Assembly: GCA_018066175.1 (NCBI GenBank)
Contig: JAGHRV010000019.1
Span: 25,226-89,225, forward strand
Direction: 5' to 3'
Origin: Candidatus Colicola equi
GTDB lineage: Bacteria > Bacteroidota > Bacteroidia > Bacteroidales > Paludibacteraceae
Length of the DNA: 64,000 nt
In this document: positions 1-7,925 of the stretch, one piece after another
Layout of the letters: every line of letters starts with the position of its first letter
Numbering within the stretch: the stretch's first letter is position 1
Program-made: the position numbers and the translations under genes
The notes under the pieces: model-generated
The model's input: the letters and a program-made list of their open reading frames with translations, nothing else
What the model was told of the DNA's origin: nothing
The model's database searches: none

Positions 1-182
1 ATTATATCCTCGGTACGAGCGTCCGTTGATTTAATAGAAGATTCCATAGAATGACGCAGTTTGGAGAAACCGTTGATAATATCGGCACTTACATTCAAGG
101 CCAACATGGCGGTCAACACCAAGTACATCATACCAATCATTTTTTGTCTCGGGGTTTCCGGACAGTTTTTTGCTCCACCCAT
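1..182 (-). CDS. gldM: Type IX secretion/gliding motor protein GldM (PorM), N-terminal fragment
   Basis: Only about 60 N-terminal codons lie in the window; the gene runs off the left edge. The start ATG (complement of 180-182) opens a protein beginning MGGAKNCPETPRQKMIG, followed by one hydrophobic helix (MMYLVLTAMLALNVS), the signature N-terminus of GldM/PorM. In the family this helix sits in the inner membrane with the two GldL helices, forming the proton-driven T9SS motor, while the long periplasmic part (outside this window) reaches the GldK ring. It follows gldL by 55 bp in the usual porP-gldK-gldL-gldM order. Identity is secure despite the truncation. Confidence 0.93.
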   Translation of the reverse strand, partial: MGGAKNCPETPRQKMIGMMYLVLTAMLALNVSADIINGFSKLRHSMESSIKSTDARTEDI

Positions 183-237
183 TTCTTTAGATTTTAAAGT
201 TAATAGTTGAAAGTATTACTTAGATTGATTCAATGCC

Positions 238-1191
238 TTATGCAAGTGCATTTAACATATTACCATAAATCTTATTCAAATCAGCTACTTGTTGAGCTAA
301 TTTCTTTTGAGCTGCATCATAAGCCTCTTGGCTCTTCAGTGATTCAGCTGCCAAAGTTTGCATCTTTTGGAAGTCTGCACCAACTGCCTCAACGTTCTTG
401 GTAGCAGCAGCCACAGCGTTAGCCTGAGCCTTATAAGCCTCTACTTGGCTCTGTACAGCAGCTAATTGCAATTCATAAACCGAGTTCAACGAAGCCAACT
501 TCTGACCCATTGCACCAACTTCTTTCTCATAAGCTTTAGTGCCGGTAGCTACTTGCTGCAAGTCTGTAGCAATCGTGGTATAAGCAGCATTCAGAGCAGT
601 AGCCTTGTCTCCTAGAGCATTAGCACTCTCTGCATACTTAGCAGCAGCCTCGCTTGCAGCATCCATCTTCTCGCCTAACTTATTGGTAGAAGTAGCCAAC
701 TTGCCTAACTCAGAGAGTTGTCCGGCCGTCTTAGCCAAATCATTCAACGAACCCTTCAAAGCATTCAGTTCAGCATCGCTAAGAGGAGATACACCTGCCT
801 TGGGAGCTTCACCTGCATTGCCTCCTACTTGAGGTGCCATACCAAGTTGCTCCTTGGAACGAGCAACGCGCTCATCTGGAGAACCATATTCGATTAGTTG
901 TGGGAACACATTACCCCAGTGGAATTCCTCGTGAGGAGACTCTAACACACCAATCATAAACAAGATTGCCTCAGTAATCATACCGCACATCAGCACAGGA
1001 CCGGCTCCGGGGAAGTGCATAATCTTGAACAATGCACCAATAATAACGACAGATGCTCCTAACGAATAAACGATATTAACAACGTTTTTTCCTTTGTAGG
1101 AGTGATACCATGTCATGAATTTACTTTCTTTCTTTCCTTCGAAAGATTCATACCAGCTTGCATAAGCATTTTGATTTTGTACAGTTGCCAT
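238..1191 (-). CDS. gldL: Type IX secretion/gliding motor protein GldL (PorL)
   Basis: 317 residues. Two membrane helices are visible at about residues 37-57 and 64-83, the second carrying Glu74 in the motif ITEAILF, at the position of the TM2 glutamate implicated in proton use by GldL motors. An N-terminal stretch of about 35 residues precedes TM1. After a conserved FHWG segment the cytoplasmic C-terminal half (about 140-317) is Ala/Gln/Lys-rich and predicted coiled coil, typical of the family. GldL and GldM form the energising complex of T9SS. The gene lies between gldK and gldM on the same strand with short gaps, so it is almost certainly co-transcribed with them. Confidence 0.95.
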   Translation of the reverse strand: MATVQNQNAYASWYESFEGKKESKFMTWYHSYKGKNVVNIVYSLGASVVIIGALFKIMHFPGAGPVLMCGMITEAILFMIGVLESPHEEFHWGNVFPQLIEYGSPDERVARSKEQLGMAPQVGGNAGEAPKAGVSPLSDAELNALKGSLNDLAKTAGQLSELGKLATSTNKLGEKMDAASEAAAKYAESANALGDKATALNAAYTTIATDLQQVATGTKAYEKEVGAMGQKLASLNSVYELQLAAVQSQVEAYKAQANAVAAATKNVEAVGADFQKMQTLAAESLKSQEAYDAAQKKLAQQVADLNKIYGNMLNALA

Positions 1192-1236
1192 ATTAGTTAG
1201 TTTTTTTTGTTTTTACTTAGGTATTTTGATTTTAGA

Positions 1237-2583
1237 TTAGTCTCCAATGTAAGAACGAACGCAACGGAATCCAATATACGGACGACTCTCATATTGATAC
1301 TCGTACGTACGTACGCCACATTGCATGTAATAAGAAATGTCTTTCCAACTACCTCCACGAACCACTTTCTTCTTCAACATATCGCTATCGTCCTTACGAG
1401 CCATATATTGGAAGTCAGGGTTGATATCACTAATGTAAGTATTGGAACTTGCATTGAAACTGGAAGCTGTCCATTCGGCCACATTACCCGCCATATCAAA
1501 CAAACCGAAGTCGTTCGGGCGGAACTGAGCTACGCGCATTGTCATAGATCCGGTATCATCGTTATAGGATCCACGATAAGGTTTGAAGTTAGCCAAGAAG
1601 CAACCCTTAGCGTCACGAGCATAATTGCCACCCCAAGGATACATAGCCATCTTACGACCACCACGAGCAGCATACTCCCACTCGGACTCGGTCGGTAAAC
1701 GATAGTATTGAGAAACCTCTTTATTGGCACTACGGAAGTAATTAGTACGCCAGTGGCAGAAAGCATGAGCTTGCTCCCAAGTAACACCTACTACAGGGTA
1801 CTCAGCATAACCGGCATAGGAGAAATATCCATGCAACATAGGTTCGTTATACGCGAATTGGAAGTCACGAATCCAAACCATCGTATCCGGATAAACATTG
1901 ATAATCTTGTTGGTCAACAAGTCCTTAGGTTCGCGAAGCGGGCGAACAATAGTGCTATCCTGAATCCAACCATTCTCATCTACCCAGAAGGAGTCAACAC
2001 GAGAAGTGGCATTCTCCGGATAACGTCCCTTTGCCACATCAAACTTGTTTTGAGGCAATTGAGCTTGGTCATAGTTCATCCAAGAATAGTTGTAGAACAT
2101 AGAGATCGTGCGCAAGGTGCCATCCTCATAAAACATTGGTTCCAAAGCTTCCTTAATCTCTTCCTCCTTGCTGGTCCATGGAATTTTCTTCTTCCAATTG
2201 ATGGCATAATTCTCTTCATCAAACTCCTCGTCACGAGGTTGGATAGCAAAGTCGGTCAAACCGGCTTCAACCAAATGGGTGTAAGCAATGGAGTCACGAA
2301 CCCAGAACACAAACTGTTTATACTCGTTGTTTGTAATTTCTGTTTCGTCCATCCAGAAGGCCTCAACCGTTGCCATAAAGGTATTGTCCGGCTGATGGAA
2401 AATAGCTGATTGCGTATTCTCGCCCATCATGAATGCGCCTTTCTTAATAAACACCATTCCGAAAGGATTGGCCTCTTTAAAATCTGTGTTTTTCTGAACA
2501 CCCACCAATTCTCCGGCAGGGCCATTACAAGCAGCCAGCATCAATGCCATAGCTGCTACTGAAAGAAATTTAACGACTTTCAT
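1237..2583 (-). CDS. gldK: Type IX secretion outer-membrane ring lipoprotein GldK (PorK)
   Basis: 448 residues from the chosen start at 2583, which places a lipoprotein signal at the N-terminus (MKVVKFLSVAAMALMLAAC, lipobox LAAC). An in-frame ATG at 2640 would add 19 residues in front of the signal and overlap porP, so it is rejected. The body is a formylglycine-generating-enzyme-like (FGE-sulfatase) fold: GVTWEQAHAFCHWR, RLPTESEWEYAARGG, FGLFDMAGNVAEW and VVRGGSW are all readable. In T9SS, GldK forms the periplasmic ring under the outer membrane with GldN and contacts GldM; the enzyme fold is used structurally. porP lies 40 bp upstream and gldL 45 bp downstream. Confidence 0.95.
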   Translation of the reverse strand: MKVVKFLSVAAMALMLAACNGPAGELVGVQKNTDFKEANPFGMVFIKKGAFMMGENTQSAIFHQPDNTFMATVEAFWMDETEITNNEYKQFVFWVRDSIAYTHLVEAGLTDFAIQPRDEEFDEENYAINWKKKIPWTSKEEEIKEALEPMFYEDGTLRTISMFYNYSWMNYDQAQLPQNKFDVAKGRYPENATSRVDSFWVDENGWIQDSTIVRPLREPKDLLTNKIINVYPDTMVWIRDFQFAYNEPMLHGYFSYAGYAEYPVVGVTWEQAHAFCHWRTNYFRSANKEVSQYYRLPTESEWEYAARGGRKMAMYPWGGNYARDAKGCFLANFKPYRGSYNDDTGSMTMRVAQFRPNDFGLFDMAGNVAEWTASSFNASSNTYISDINPDFQYMARKDDSDMLKKKVVRGGSWKDISYYMQCGVRTYEYQYESRPYIGFRCVRSYIGD

Positions 2584-2623
2584 ATTATTTGATTTATGTC
2601 TTATTTGCGTTATTTTGACGTCC

Positions 2624-3607
2624 CTATAAGTATCGAACACTCTTGTACTTATTGGTTCGTTTTGGTTTCAATATATTAAATCCGTAGGCCAAATAAATCT
2701 CGTGTGAACCATATGTTGCACGAATCAATTTATTTGCCGGCAATTCAAATGTATATCCCAATTGCAATCCGCTAACAATATCCACTCCTAACAGCACATT
2801 CACACTACCTGCAATTCGGTACCCCAATCCAAATCTAACCCGTTCTTTCCACTCTGCCAACATCGTTAGGTTAACATCCCAGTTCGTAAAATCAGTCATC
2901 ACCATGATGCTTGGTTTCAACACCCATTGAGGAGCATATTTCAACTTCCAGTTATATCCACCTGCCATGTATAATGTTCCCACCAACGTTATCTCCGACA
3001 AATCACTCCATTCTACCTTAGGTCTGGTCAAGTGGCTGTAACTAATGCCTGCCCACCATGTAGGAGCACTATAATACAAGCCCAATCCCATATCAAAGGT
3101 CATACCGTTGCTTCCTTTTTCTCCACTTCCCTTGGGGATGGCAGGATCATTCTCACTAAAAAAGCCTCCCTCTCCTACTTCGGCAGCAATCTGACCAAGG
3201 TTGATACTGTCGGTCTTAAAACTCATATTAACAAACCCCAAATCAATTCCAGCGCTCAAATATCCGTTACCTATCTTATGGCGATAAGCGTACTGAATAT
3301 GAAACGACTGATTGGAGAAGAGTCCGTACATATCGTTCAAGAACCGAACTCCGGCAGCATGTTTCGTATTATTAATCACGAATGGCGAACAAAACGTGAA
3401 GTAGGTTGTCATCGGGAAATTGCTTATACCCGTGAATTGCATGCGGTGCATGCCCGCTACGCGCATTAAATCACCATCACCCGCCGCTGCGGGATTATAC
3501 GCCTGTTGCAAGTGCATGTATTGACCTAACTGCGGATCCGTTTGAGCCTGACTAGAAGCCACAACAATCAACAGTATTATCAATGCAATCCATCTTGCCT
3601 GTTTCAT
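2624..3607 (-). CDS. porP: PorP/SprF family type IX secretion outer-membrane protein
   Basis: 327 residues with a Sec signal peptide (about 1-21, ending SSQAQ) followed by the PorP/SprF opening: TDPQLGQYMHLQQAYNPAAAG. The rest has the alternating aromatic/glycine strands of an outer-membrane beta barrel and ends in aromatic-terminated strands. PorP/SprF proteins accompany the T9SS core, and relatives help deliver or retain particular substrates at the surface. The gene starts 9 bp after a DUF2795 gene and is followed by gldK. Family assignment is firm; which of the several PorP-type roles it plays cannot be read from sequence alone. Confidence 0.92.
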   Translation of the reverse strand: MKQARWIALIILLIVVASSQAQTDPQLGQYMHLQQAYNPAAAGDGDLMRVAGMHRMQFTGISNFPMTTYFTFCSPFVINNTKHAAGVRFLNDMYGLFSNQSFHIQYAYRHKIGNGYLSAGIDLGFVNMSFKTDSINLGQIAAEVGEGGFFSENDPAIPKGSGEKGSNGMTFDMGLGLYYSAPTWWAGISYSHLTRPKVEWSDLSEITLVGTLYMAGGYNWKLKYAPQWVLKPSIMVMTDFTNWDVNLTMLAEWKERVRFGLGYRIAGSVNVLLGVDIVSGLQLGYTFELPANKLIRATYGSHEIYLAYGFNILKPKRTNKYKSVRYL

Positions 3608-3616
3608 TTTCTTATA

Positions 3617-3838
3617 TTAGTATTCCTCTTCGTTGAAGAAGAAATCGTCTTCCGTCGGATAATCCGGCCATAAATCTTCAATACACTCGTAAACCTCGTC
3701 CTCATCCTCAATTTCCTGCAGGTTCTCAATAACCTCCATAGGAGCCCCGGTACGGTTGGCATAATCCAACAATTCTTCCTTAGTTGCAGGCCAAGGAGCA
3801 TCTTCAAGTTTCGATGCTAATTCAAGTGTCCAATACAT
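3617..3838 (-). CDS. Small acidic DUF2795-type protein
   Basis: 73 residues, very acidic, with no signal peptide or membrane segment. It opens MYWTLELASKLEDAPWPATK, continues ELLDYANRTGAPMEVIENLQ, and ends with the cluster TEDDFFFNEEEY. This matches the short DUF2795-type proteins conserved across Bacteroidota, whose function is not established. A good promoter lies about 50 bp upstream (3883-3914), and porP follows 9 bp after the stop, so this little gene appears to lead the T9SS transcript. That link to T9SS is inference from position only. Confidence 0.8.
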   Translation of the reverse strand: MYWTLELASKLEDAPWPATKEELLDYANRTGAPMEVIENLQEIEDEDEVYECIEDLWPDYPTEDDFFFNEEEY

Positions 3839-3882
3839 AGTTTTTATACAGATTTTAGGTACTTCTTATCGAAATTAGCGTG

Positions 3883-3914
3883 CAAAAGTACAAAAAATAA
3901 TCTAAATGTGCAAA
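3883..3914 (-). promoter_or_regulatory. Bacteroidota promoter for the DUF2795-porP-gldKLM unit
   Basis: On the minus strand TTTG (3911-3914) is followed by exactly 20 nt and then TACTTTTG (3883-3890), a match to the Bacteroidota -33/-7 pattern TTTG...TAnnTTTG. It lies 45 bp from the DUF2795 start. No other promoter of this type was seen between it and gldM. Confidence 0.75.
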
Positions 3915-3921
3915 TTTTTTT

Positions 3922-4461
3922 TCACTTTTTCCAAAAAAACATCTCAAAACCATTGTTTTTTGCAATTTTTTTGGCCACTACGAACAAAAAATCACTTAAT
4001 CTATTCACAAAAATGCATTCGTGACTCCAAGCATGATCTTCATTCTTTTTCTGATGAACTTTGAGCATATTTCGCTCCAACCTTCTCGCTACCGTTCGGC
4101 AAATATGTGCCTGACACATGGCTTCATCTCCTGACGGCAAAATAAACCCTTTCAAACATGGCAAATCGGCCTCCATTTGGTCAATTAAAGTTTCAATATG
4201 CGACACATCTTCTTTCGTAATCCATTCTCCGGGAGCACAAGCTAACGATGCACCCAAGTTGAATAACTTATTTTGTATCCACTCTAAATCAGCATCTAAT
4301 GCAGCCATGTGAGAAGCTTGCACTTTACAGCGCAACATCCCCATTTGAGCATTCAACTCGTCCGCCGTACCATAAGCCTCTAATAACCCCGTGCACTTAG
4401 AAACACGCTTCCCATTCGCCAAACTGGTACGACCCTTATCTCCTGTCTTGGTATAAATCAT
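3922..4461 (-). CDS. Cob(I)alamin adenosyltransferase, PduO type
   Basis: 179 residues. The N-terminus MIYTKTGDKGRTSLANGKRV is the PduO-type ATP-binding signature (TKTGDxGxT). An arginine-rich helix CRTVARRLER and the C-terminal VNRLSDFLFVVA segment are the other family hallmarks. The enzyme transfers the adenosyl group of ATP to cob(I)alamin to make adenosylcobalamin in the cytoplasm. Length fits the family (about 170-190). It follows the methyltransferase gene after a 67-bp gap containing a tandem repeat, and probably belongs to the same transcript. No cobalamin biosynthesis genes are in the window, so it may serve salvage. Confidence 0.93.
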   Translation of the reverse strand: MIYTKTGDKGRTSLANGKRVSKCTGLLEAYGTADELNAQMGMLRCKVQASHMAALDADLEWIQNKLFNLGASLACAPGEWITKEDVSHIETLIDQMEADLPCLKGFILPSGDEAMCQAHICRTVARRLERNMLKVHQKKNEDHAWSHECIFVNRLSDFLFVVAKKIAKNNGFEMFFWKK

Positions 4462-4462
4462 A

Positions 4463-4506
4463 AGTATGTGATTAGTATGTGATTAATATGTGATTAGTAT
4501 GTGATT
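4463..4506. repeat. Four tandem copies of an 11-bp unit
   Basis: The unit AGTATGTGATT occurs four times without gaps (4463-4473, 4474-4484, 4485-4495 with one A/G change, 4496-4506). The array fills most of the gap between the methyltransferase stop and the adenosyltransferase start and ends at the adenosyltransferase ATG. Arrays of this kind can change copy number by slippage. Confidence 0.9.
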
Positions 4507-4528
4507 AACGATACGTCACCGAAGTATG

Positions 4529-5356
4529 CTACACGCGTAAACGATAGTGGCGCTTAATCAGTGGCGGATAAACCAGCACAACACCCATTTGTCCCAAGTC
4601 CATCGTAGACGTCACACGCTCGTCCTGACCTATTTGTTTCCACGCCGCATACATATCTTGACTATAGCGTATATCATCCAACACCACCACACTATCATCA
4701 TTTAACACCGAACGCAACAACTCCCAATAACGCAAGGTTGCCTCTCCCGTGTGATTGGCATCCATCAGCACAAAGTCTATCGTCTCACCTTGTTCACGCA
4801 GTTGGGCGATATACTTAGGCAAGGTCTCGTCTATATTTCCCTTGACCAAACGTATCTGCTGCAGCCCTAATTTCTGCCAATTCAACTCGGCCATCGCACT
4901 TATTTCAGAACTCCCCTCAAACGTGACTACTTCATTCGCACTATTCACAGAAGCCAAATAAGCTGTAGTAAGCCCCAAACACGTCCCCAACTCAACCACA
5001 CGCAAAGGACGTTGCCTTTCCTGCACATATTCTTTTCCACTCATATAATTGAGCACCCTACTCAGCCGCTGAGCATTCGAAGCCTTCATCACACTTTTTT
5101 GCGCGATATGCATCACCAGTTCTTCACGATTGACTCCTGTACCATAGTCCTCTATATGCACGATCTTCGGAGCACGCAGCATAGCTTCCCGACGTTGCTC
5201 TATCGCCTCCCACGCATACAGGCGATTCGTATCATATAATATATGCCGAACCAAATAAAACAGACGAGGCGAATGTATCCCTTCGCCTCCTGTATTCCAG
5301 GCCGACAGATGATGCCAAACCATGGACCATACCCGAAACCACAAACGTTTAATCAT
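4529..5356 (-). CDS. Class I SAM-dependent methyltransferase, O-methyltransferase-like
   Basis: 275 residues. The Rossmann SAM-binding motif reads VVELGTCLGLTTAYLAS (about 120-136), followed by the acidic strand end VVTFEGSSE, then the later motifs IDFVLMDANHTGEAT and DDSVVVLDDIRY, as in catechol-type O-methyltransferases. About 100 N-terminal residues (WHHLSAWNTGGEGIHSPRLF) are typical of uncharacterised Bacteroidota relatives. There is no signal peptide, so it is cytoplasmic; the substrate is unknown. The start lies 3 bp after the stop of the vWA lipoprotein gene, so the two genes are co-transcribed and probably translationally coupled. Confidence 0.8.
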   Translation of the reverse strand: MIKRLWFRVWSMVWHHLSAWNTGGEGIHSPRLFYLVRHILYDTNRLYAWEAIEQRREAMLRAPKIVHIEDYGTGVNREELVMHIAQKSVMKASNAQRLSRVLNYMSGKEYVQERQRPLRVVELGTCLGLTTAYLASVNSANEVVTFEGSSEISAMAELNWQKLGLQQIRLVKGNIDETLPKYIAQLREQGETIDFVLMDANHTGEATLRYWELLRSVLNDDSVVVLDDIRYSQDMYAAWKQIGQDERVTSTMDLGQMGVVLVYPPLIKRHYRLRV

Positions 5357-5359
5357 TCG

Positions 5360-6535
5360 TTAAAATGGCGCATTAATCATACTAACCACACGCTTGATAT
5401 GCTCCTTTGCCGCCTCCAAGTCCTTACCCATAGACGTACTCGCATCTAACAAAAATATACAATATGTATTAGGATGTATGCTGGCTTGACGAGTATATTC
5501 GGTATTGGTCTGCCAAACCCGCCCATTTTGGTAAGACTGAACAGCATCTACCGGATTAAAGAAAGCCTTTGACTGAGGCAAACGCAAATCACGCAAGCGG
5601 AAATAAACATTACTCATCTTACTATCCGTCCCTACGGACTTTAAGTAAGTGCCCTTCTTATTGCAATAACGCGTATCCGTGAAACGAGAAGTCAGATTAG
5701 TCAACGTCAGGTTATCCAACTTATACTTATTGATTCCGCAACGTTTCAATACTCCTTCTACCTTGGCCTCTTCACCATTCGAAGAGGTTAATGTCATGCG
5801 AATTAACTTACCAACAAAGTCTTTCGACACACGGAACTCATATTTAGAGTGACGGAAATCATCCTCTAACTCCGTATAGATATCATCAAAGTCCGTGCTG
5901 ATATTTACCTTAGGCGCCTCACCATCCGAACTATAACGCAGACAATCAAACTGCTCACTTAAATATTCATCAAAATCCTTCTCCGACATCTTATTGTCCT
6001 TGCGCACACGCTCTAAATCCTCGCCACGAAGTACCATCGGGTAAACGGTCAACATGTTCCAATCCTTACCTACGCCCATCACGTTCTTTAACCGACGAGC
6101 AATACGTTTTCTATACTGCTCCGGACGAGAAATAAACGTGGTCTGACGATGATTATGAGACGCACTAACGGACGCATTATCCAACCCATCTGATATAATA
6201 AATATATAATATAAGGTCTCCGGGTCACGTTTAGCAACCTTAGTACGCACATACTTAATACGATCTATCGCCAAATCGGTAGCATAGTACAATGTAGTAT
6301 TATCACCCGTACGCACATCCTCCAACAACTCACCAAAACCTTCTTCATTAGCCAATAAATCATATGGCGCACTTTGAGGCTCTAAATTCTTAAACGGACC
6401 CTCCTCTACATGATAACTCGGTTGAACATCCGCACTAAAACCTATCAAATCGGCACGAGAGAAAGACTCATGTATCTTACAAGAAGGCAAGATAACAAGC
6501 GGTAAAAAAAGGCCTAAAACAACTATTTTTCGCAT
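5360..6535 (-). CDS. Lipoprotein with a circularly permuted von Willebrand A domain
   Basis: 391 residues with a lipoprotein signal (MRKIVVLGLFLPLVILPSC, Cys19). Straight after it comes a segment like vWA strand 2 (LIGFSADVQP), then the threonine region GDNTTLYYATD (about 75-85) and strand 4 IFIISDGLDN (about 111-120), then the late vWA helix DFDDIYTELEDDF. A stretch of about 150 residues, probably beta-rich, follows. The MIDAS motif that normally opens the domain, FLLDASTSMG plus helix 1 AAKEHIKRVVSMI, is found only at the extreme C-terminus (about 364-388). Joining the C-terminus to the N-terminus restores normal vWA order, so the domain looks circularly permuted. All metal-site motifs are kept. 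The function, in the periplasm or at a membrane, is unknown; it is paired with the methyltransferase gene downstream. Confidence 0.78.
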   Translation of the reverse strand: MRKIVVLGLFLPLVILPSCKIHESFSRADLIGFSADVQPSYHVEEGPFKNLEPQSAPYDLLANEEGFGELLEDVRTGDNTTLYYATDLAIDRIKYVRTKVAKRDPETLYYIFIISDGLDNASVSASHNHRQTTFISRPEQYRKRIARRLKNVMGVGKDWNMLTVYPMVLRGEDLERVRKDNKMSEKDFDEYLSEQFDCLRYSSDGEAPKVNISTDFDDIYTELEDDFRHSKYEFRVSKDFVGKLIRMTLTSSNGEEAKVEGVLKRCGINKYKLDNLTLTNLTSRFTDTRYCNKKGTYLKSVGTDSKMSNVYFRLRDLRLPQSKAFFNPVDAVQSYQNGRVWQTNTEYTRQASIHPNTYCIFLLDASTSMGKDLEAAKEHIKRVVSMINAPF

Positions 6536-6554
6536 AAATTATTGAATTTGGCTG

Positions 6555-6586
6555 CAAAATTACAAAAAAAATGGCAAAAAAACAAA
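6555..6586 (-). promoter_or_regulatory. Promoter of the vWA lipoprotein operon
   Basis: Minus strand: TTTG (6583-6586), 20-nt spacer, TAATTTTG (6555-6562). It lies 20 bp upstream of the start codon at 6535 and back to back with the tRNA-Arg promoter. Confidence 0.72.
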
Positions 6587-6602
6587 AAAAAATGCAAATA
6601 AA

Positions 6603-6634
6603 TTTGCTCATATCAAAAAAAAACTGTACTTTTG
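6603..6634 (+). promoter_or_regulatory. Promoter of tRNA-Arg
   Basis: TTTG (6603-6606), 20-nt spacer, TACTTTTG (6627-6634). The tRNA starts 33 bp further on. Confidence 0.75.
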
Positions 6635-6667
6635 CAGTCGCTTTTGAGAAAAACACTCAAAAACATG

Positions 6668-6741
6668 GGTCCATTAGCTCAACTGAATAGAGTACCACAC
6701 TACGGATGTGGGGGTTGCAGGTTTGAATCCTGCATGGATCA
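6668..6741 (+). tRNA. tRNA-Arg (anticodon ACG)
   Basis: 74 nt that fold into a full cloverleaf. The acceptor arm GGTCCAT pairs with ATGGATC (one G-T), D-arm GCTC pairs with GAGT, the anticodon stem CCACA/TGTGG encloses loop CTACGGA with anticodon ACG, and T-arm GCAGG/CCTGC encloses TTTGAAT. The discriminator is A and CCA is not encoded. ACG is the inosine-modified arginine anticodon reading CGU/CGC/CGA. Confidence 0.96.
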
Positions 6742-6754
6742 CAAAATTGAAAAT

Positions 6755-6792
6755 AAAAAAGCATCTGAAAGTCCACTTTCAAATGCTTTTTT
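6755..6792. terminator. Bidirectional intrinsic terminator
   Basis: A6GCAT (6755-6764) pairs with ATGCT6 (6783-6792), with an inner stem TGAAAG/CTTTCA and loop TCCA. A-tract and T-tract make it work in both directions: it ends the tRNA-Arg transcript and the opposing Wzz-like gene, whose stop is 20 bp away. Confidence 0.88.
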
Positions 6793-6811
6793 TGTAACTT
6801 ATAAGACATTT

Positions 6812-7804
6812 CTATTTTTCTCTCAACACTTGAAGCCACTCTTTCCAATGCTCTATAGCGCATGCTAAAATCATACCCAGTATCAAGCCAATGATAGCAA
6901 TACCAATAGGGAAGAGATAACGATGGTGAACAGGTAAGATATTCACTACAAACTGATTCGCTATTACCACAGGGCTCGTACTAAGAGCAAGTTCCTTCTC
7001 AATCTTCGCTTTACGCTGATACACTTTGTCAATATCTTCATTCATCAACGTCAGCTCTTGATGTCCTACCAAGATATTTTGTTTCTCTCTAGTGAGGGCA
7101 GGAGCTGCATTAACTTGAGCCTTATAAAAAGCCCTCGAAATAGAATCAAGCAAAACTAATTGAGCCGTTTGACGTTGCAAATCCTCCGATAATTGTTGAC
7201 GATACAGTCTATACTCACCTTGAATCACAGGATTACTATTCAAATAAGCCACAATAGCCTCTCCAACCATCGCCGCTTTATCCGGATGTTTGGTACGGAA
7301 ACGCAATAGTAATTCATTATTCACCACACGCACAACAGTTGTATCTACATCAACGCCAACAGCGTAATTGGAGAAATCCACCCATTTAGCACCAACAGGA
7401 TTCGTTAAAACACGATAACTGGAGAACCATCCTAAAATCCATGTTTCCGAAGCCGGAAGATTCAACAACTCGGACAAATCGGTTTGTAATCCAGAAACCG
7501 GAAAAGTAGGAGCATTCGCTATTTGACGATACGTCTCTTCCACATGATACAAATCAGCACCATATAAATTCACACGTGCATTTACTTCGTACGCGCGATG
7601 ACCAGGACGATTGCAGTACACAGCTGCAGCCCAAGCCAACAACCCCATACCTAATACAACCCACCACTTGCGATAGAAGAGTTTAAGACAAGATACAATA
7701 CCTTTCCAAATAGTAGAGAACAGCCATACAATGCTGCGCACAATAAGCTGCAAAAACTCTAGCAAAGTCATTTCTTTGTTCGTTTCCATGTGTGTTTTTT
7801 CCAT
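6812..7804 (-). CDS. Wzz/GNVR-type chain-length regulator-like membrane protein
   Basis: 330 residues from 7804. The more distal in-frame start at 7867 would lie inside the promoter, so it is rejected; 7789 (METNKEM) remains possible. Two membrane helices bracket a periplasmic domain: about 45-65 (WWVVLGMGLLAWAAAVY) and about 298-320 (LFPIGIAIIGLILGMILAC). The periplasmic part includes a helical stretch. This is the Wzz/polysaccharide co-polymerase layout, which governs O-antigen or exopolysaccharide chain length. It stands alone with its own promoter, 20 kb from the polysaccharide locus that has its own Wzz. It is shorter than that second copy and has no kinase domain. Confidence 0.75.
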   Translation of the reverse strand: MEKTHMETNKEMTLLEFLQLIVRSIVWLFSTIWKGIVSCLKLFYRKWWVVLGMGLLAWAAAVYCNRPGHRAYEVNARVNLYGADLYHVEETYRQIANAPTFPVSGLQTDLSELLNLPASETWILGWFSSYRVLTNPVGAKWVDFSNYAVGVDVDTTVVRVVNNELLLRFRTKHPDKAAMVGEAIVAYLNSNPVIQGEYRLYRQQLSEDLQRQTAQLVLLDSISRAFYKAQVNAAPALTREKQNILVGHQELTLMNEDIDKVYQRKAKIEKELALSTSPVVIANQFVVNILPVHHRYLFPIGIAIIGLILGMILACAIEHWKEWLQVLREK

Positions 7805-7824
7805 TTTATTTCTAATTTTGGCTG

Positions 7825-7856
7825 CAAAGGTACAAAAAAAAAGACATATATGCAAA
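7825..7856 (-). promoter_or_regulatory. Promoter of the Wzz-like gene
   Basis: Minus strand: TTTG (7853-7856), 20-nt spacer, TACCTTTG (7825-7832), 20 bp before the chosen start codon. It supports starting translation at 7804 and not 7867. Confidence 0.75.
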
Positions 7857-7860
7857 TAAA

Positions 7861-7892
7861 TTTGCACAATTCAGAAATTCTTTGTACTTTTG
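7861..7892 (+). promoter_or_regulatory. Promoter of tmRNA
   Basis: TTTG (7861-7864), 20-nt spacer, TACTTTTG (7885-7892). The TTTG box is 4 bp from the TTTG box of the divergent Wzz-like promoter. Transcription would begin near 7900, leaving a short leader to be trimmed before the mature tmRNA 5' end. Confidence 0.78.
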
Positions 7893-7925
7893 CACCATAT
7901 TTTGACCAAGTGTGGTCACAAAAAT

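Noticed and set aside
2584..2640. Longer gldK start at 2640
   Set aside because: It would put 19 hydrophilic residues in front of the lipoprotein signal and overlap the porP end.
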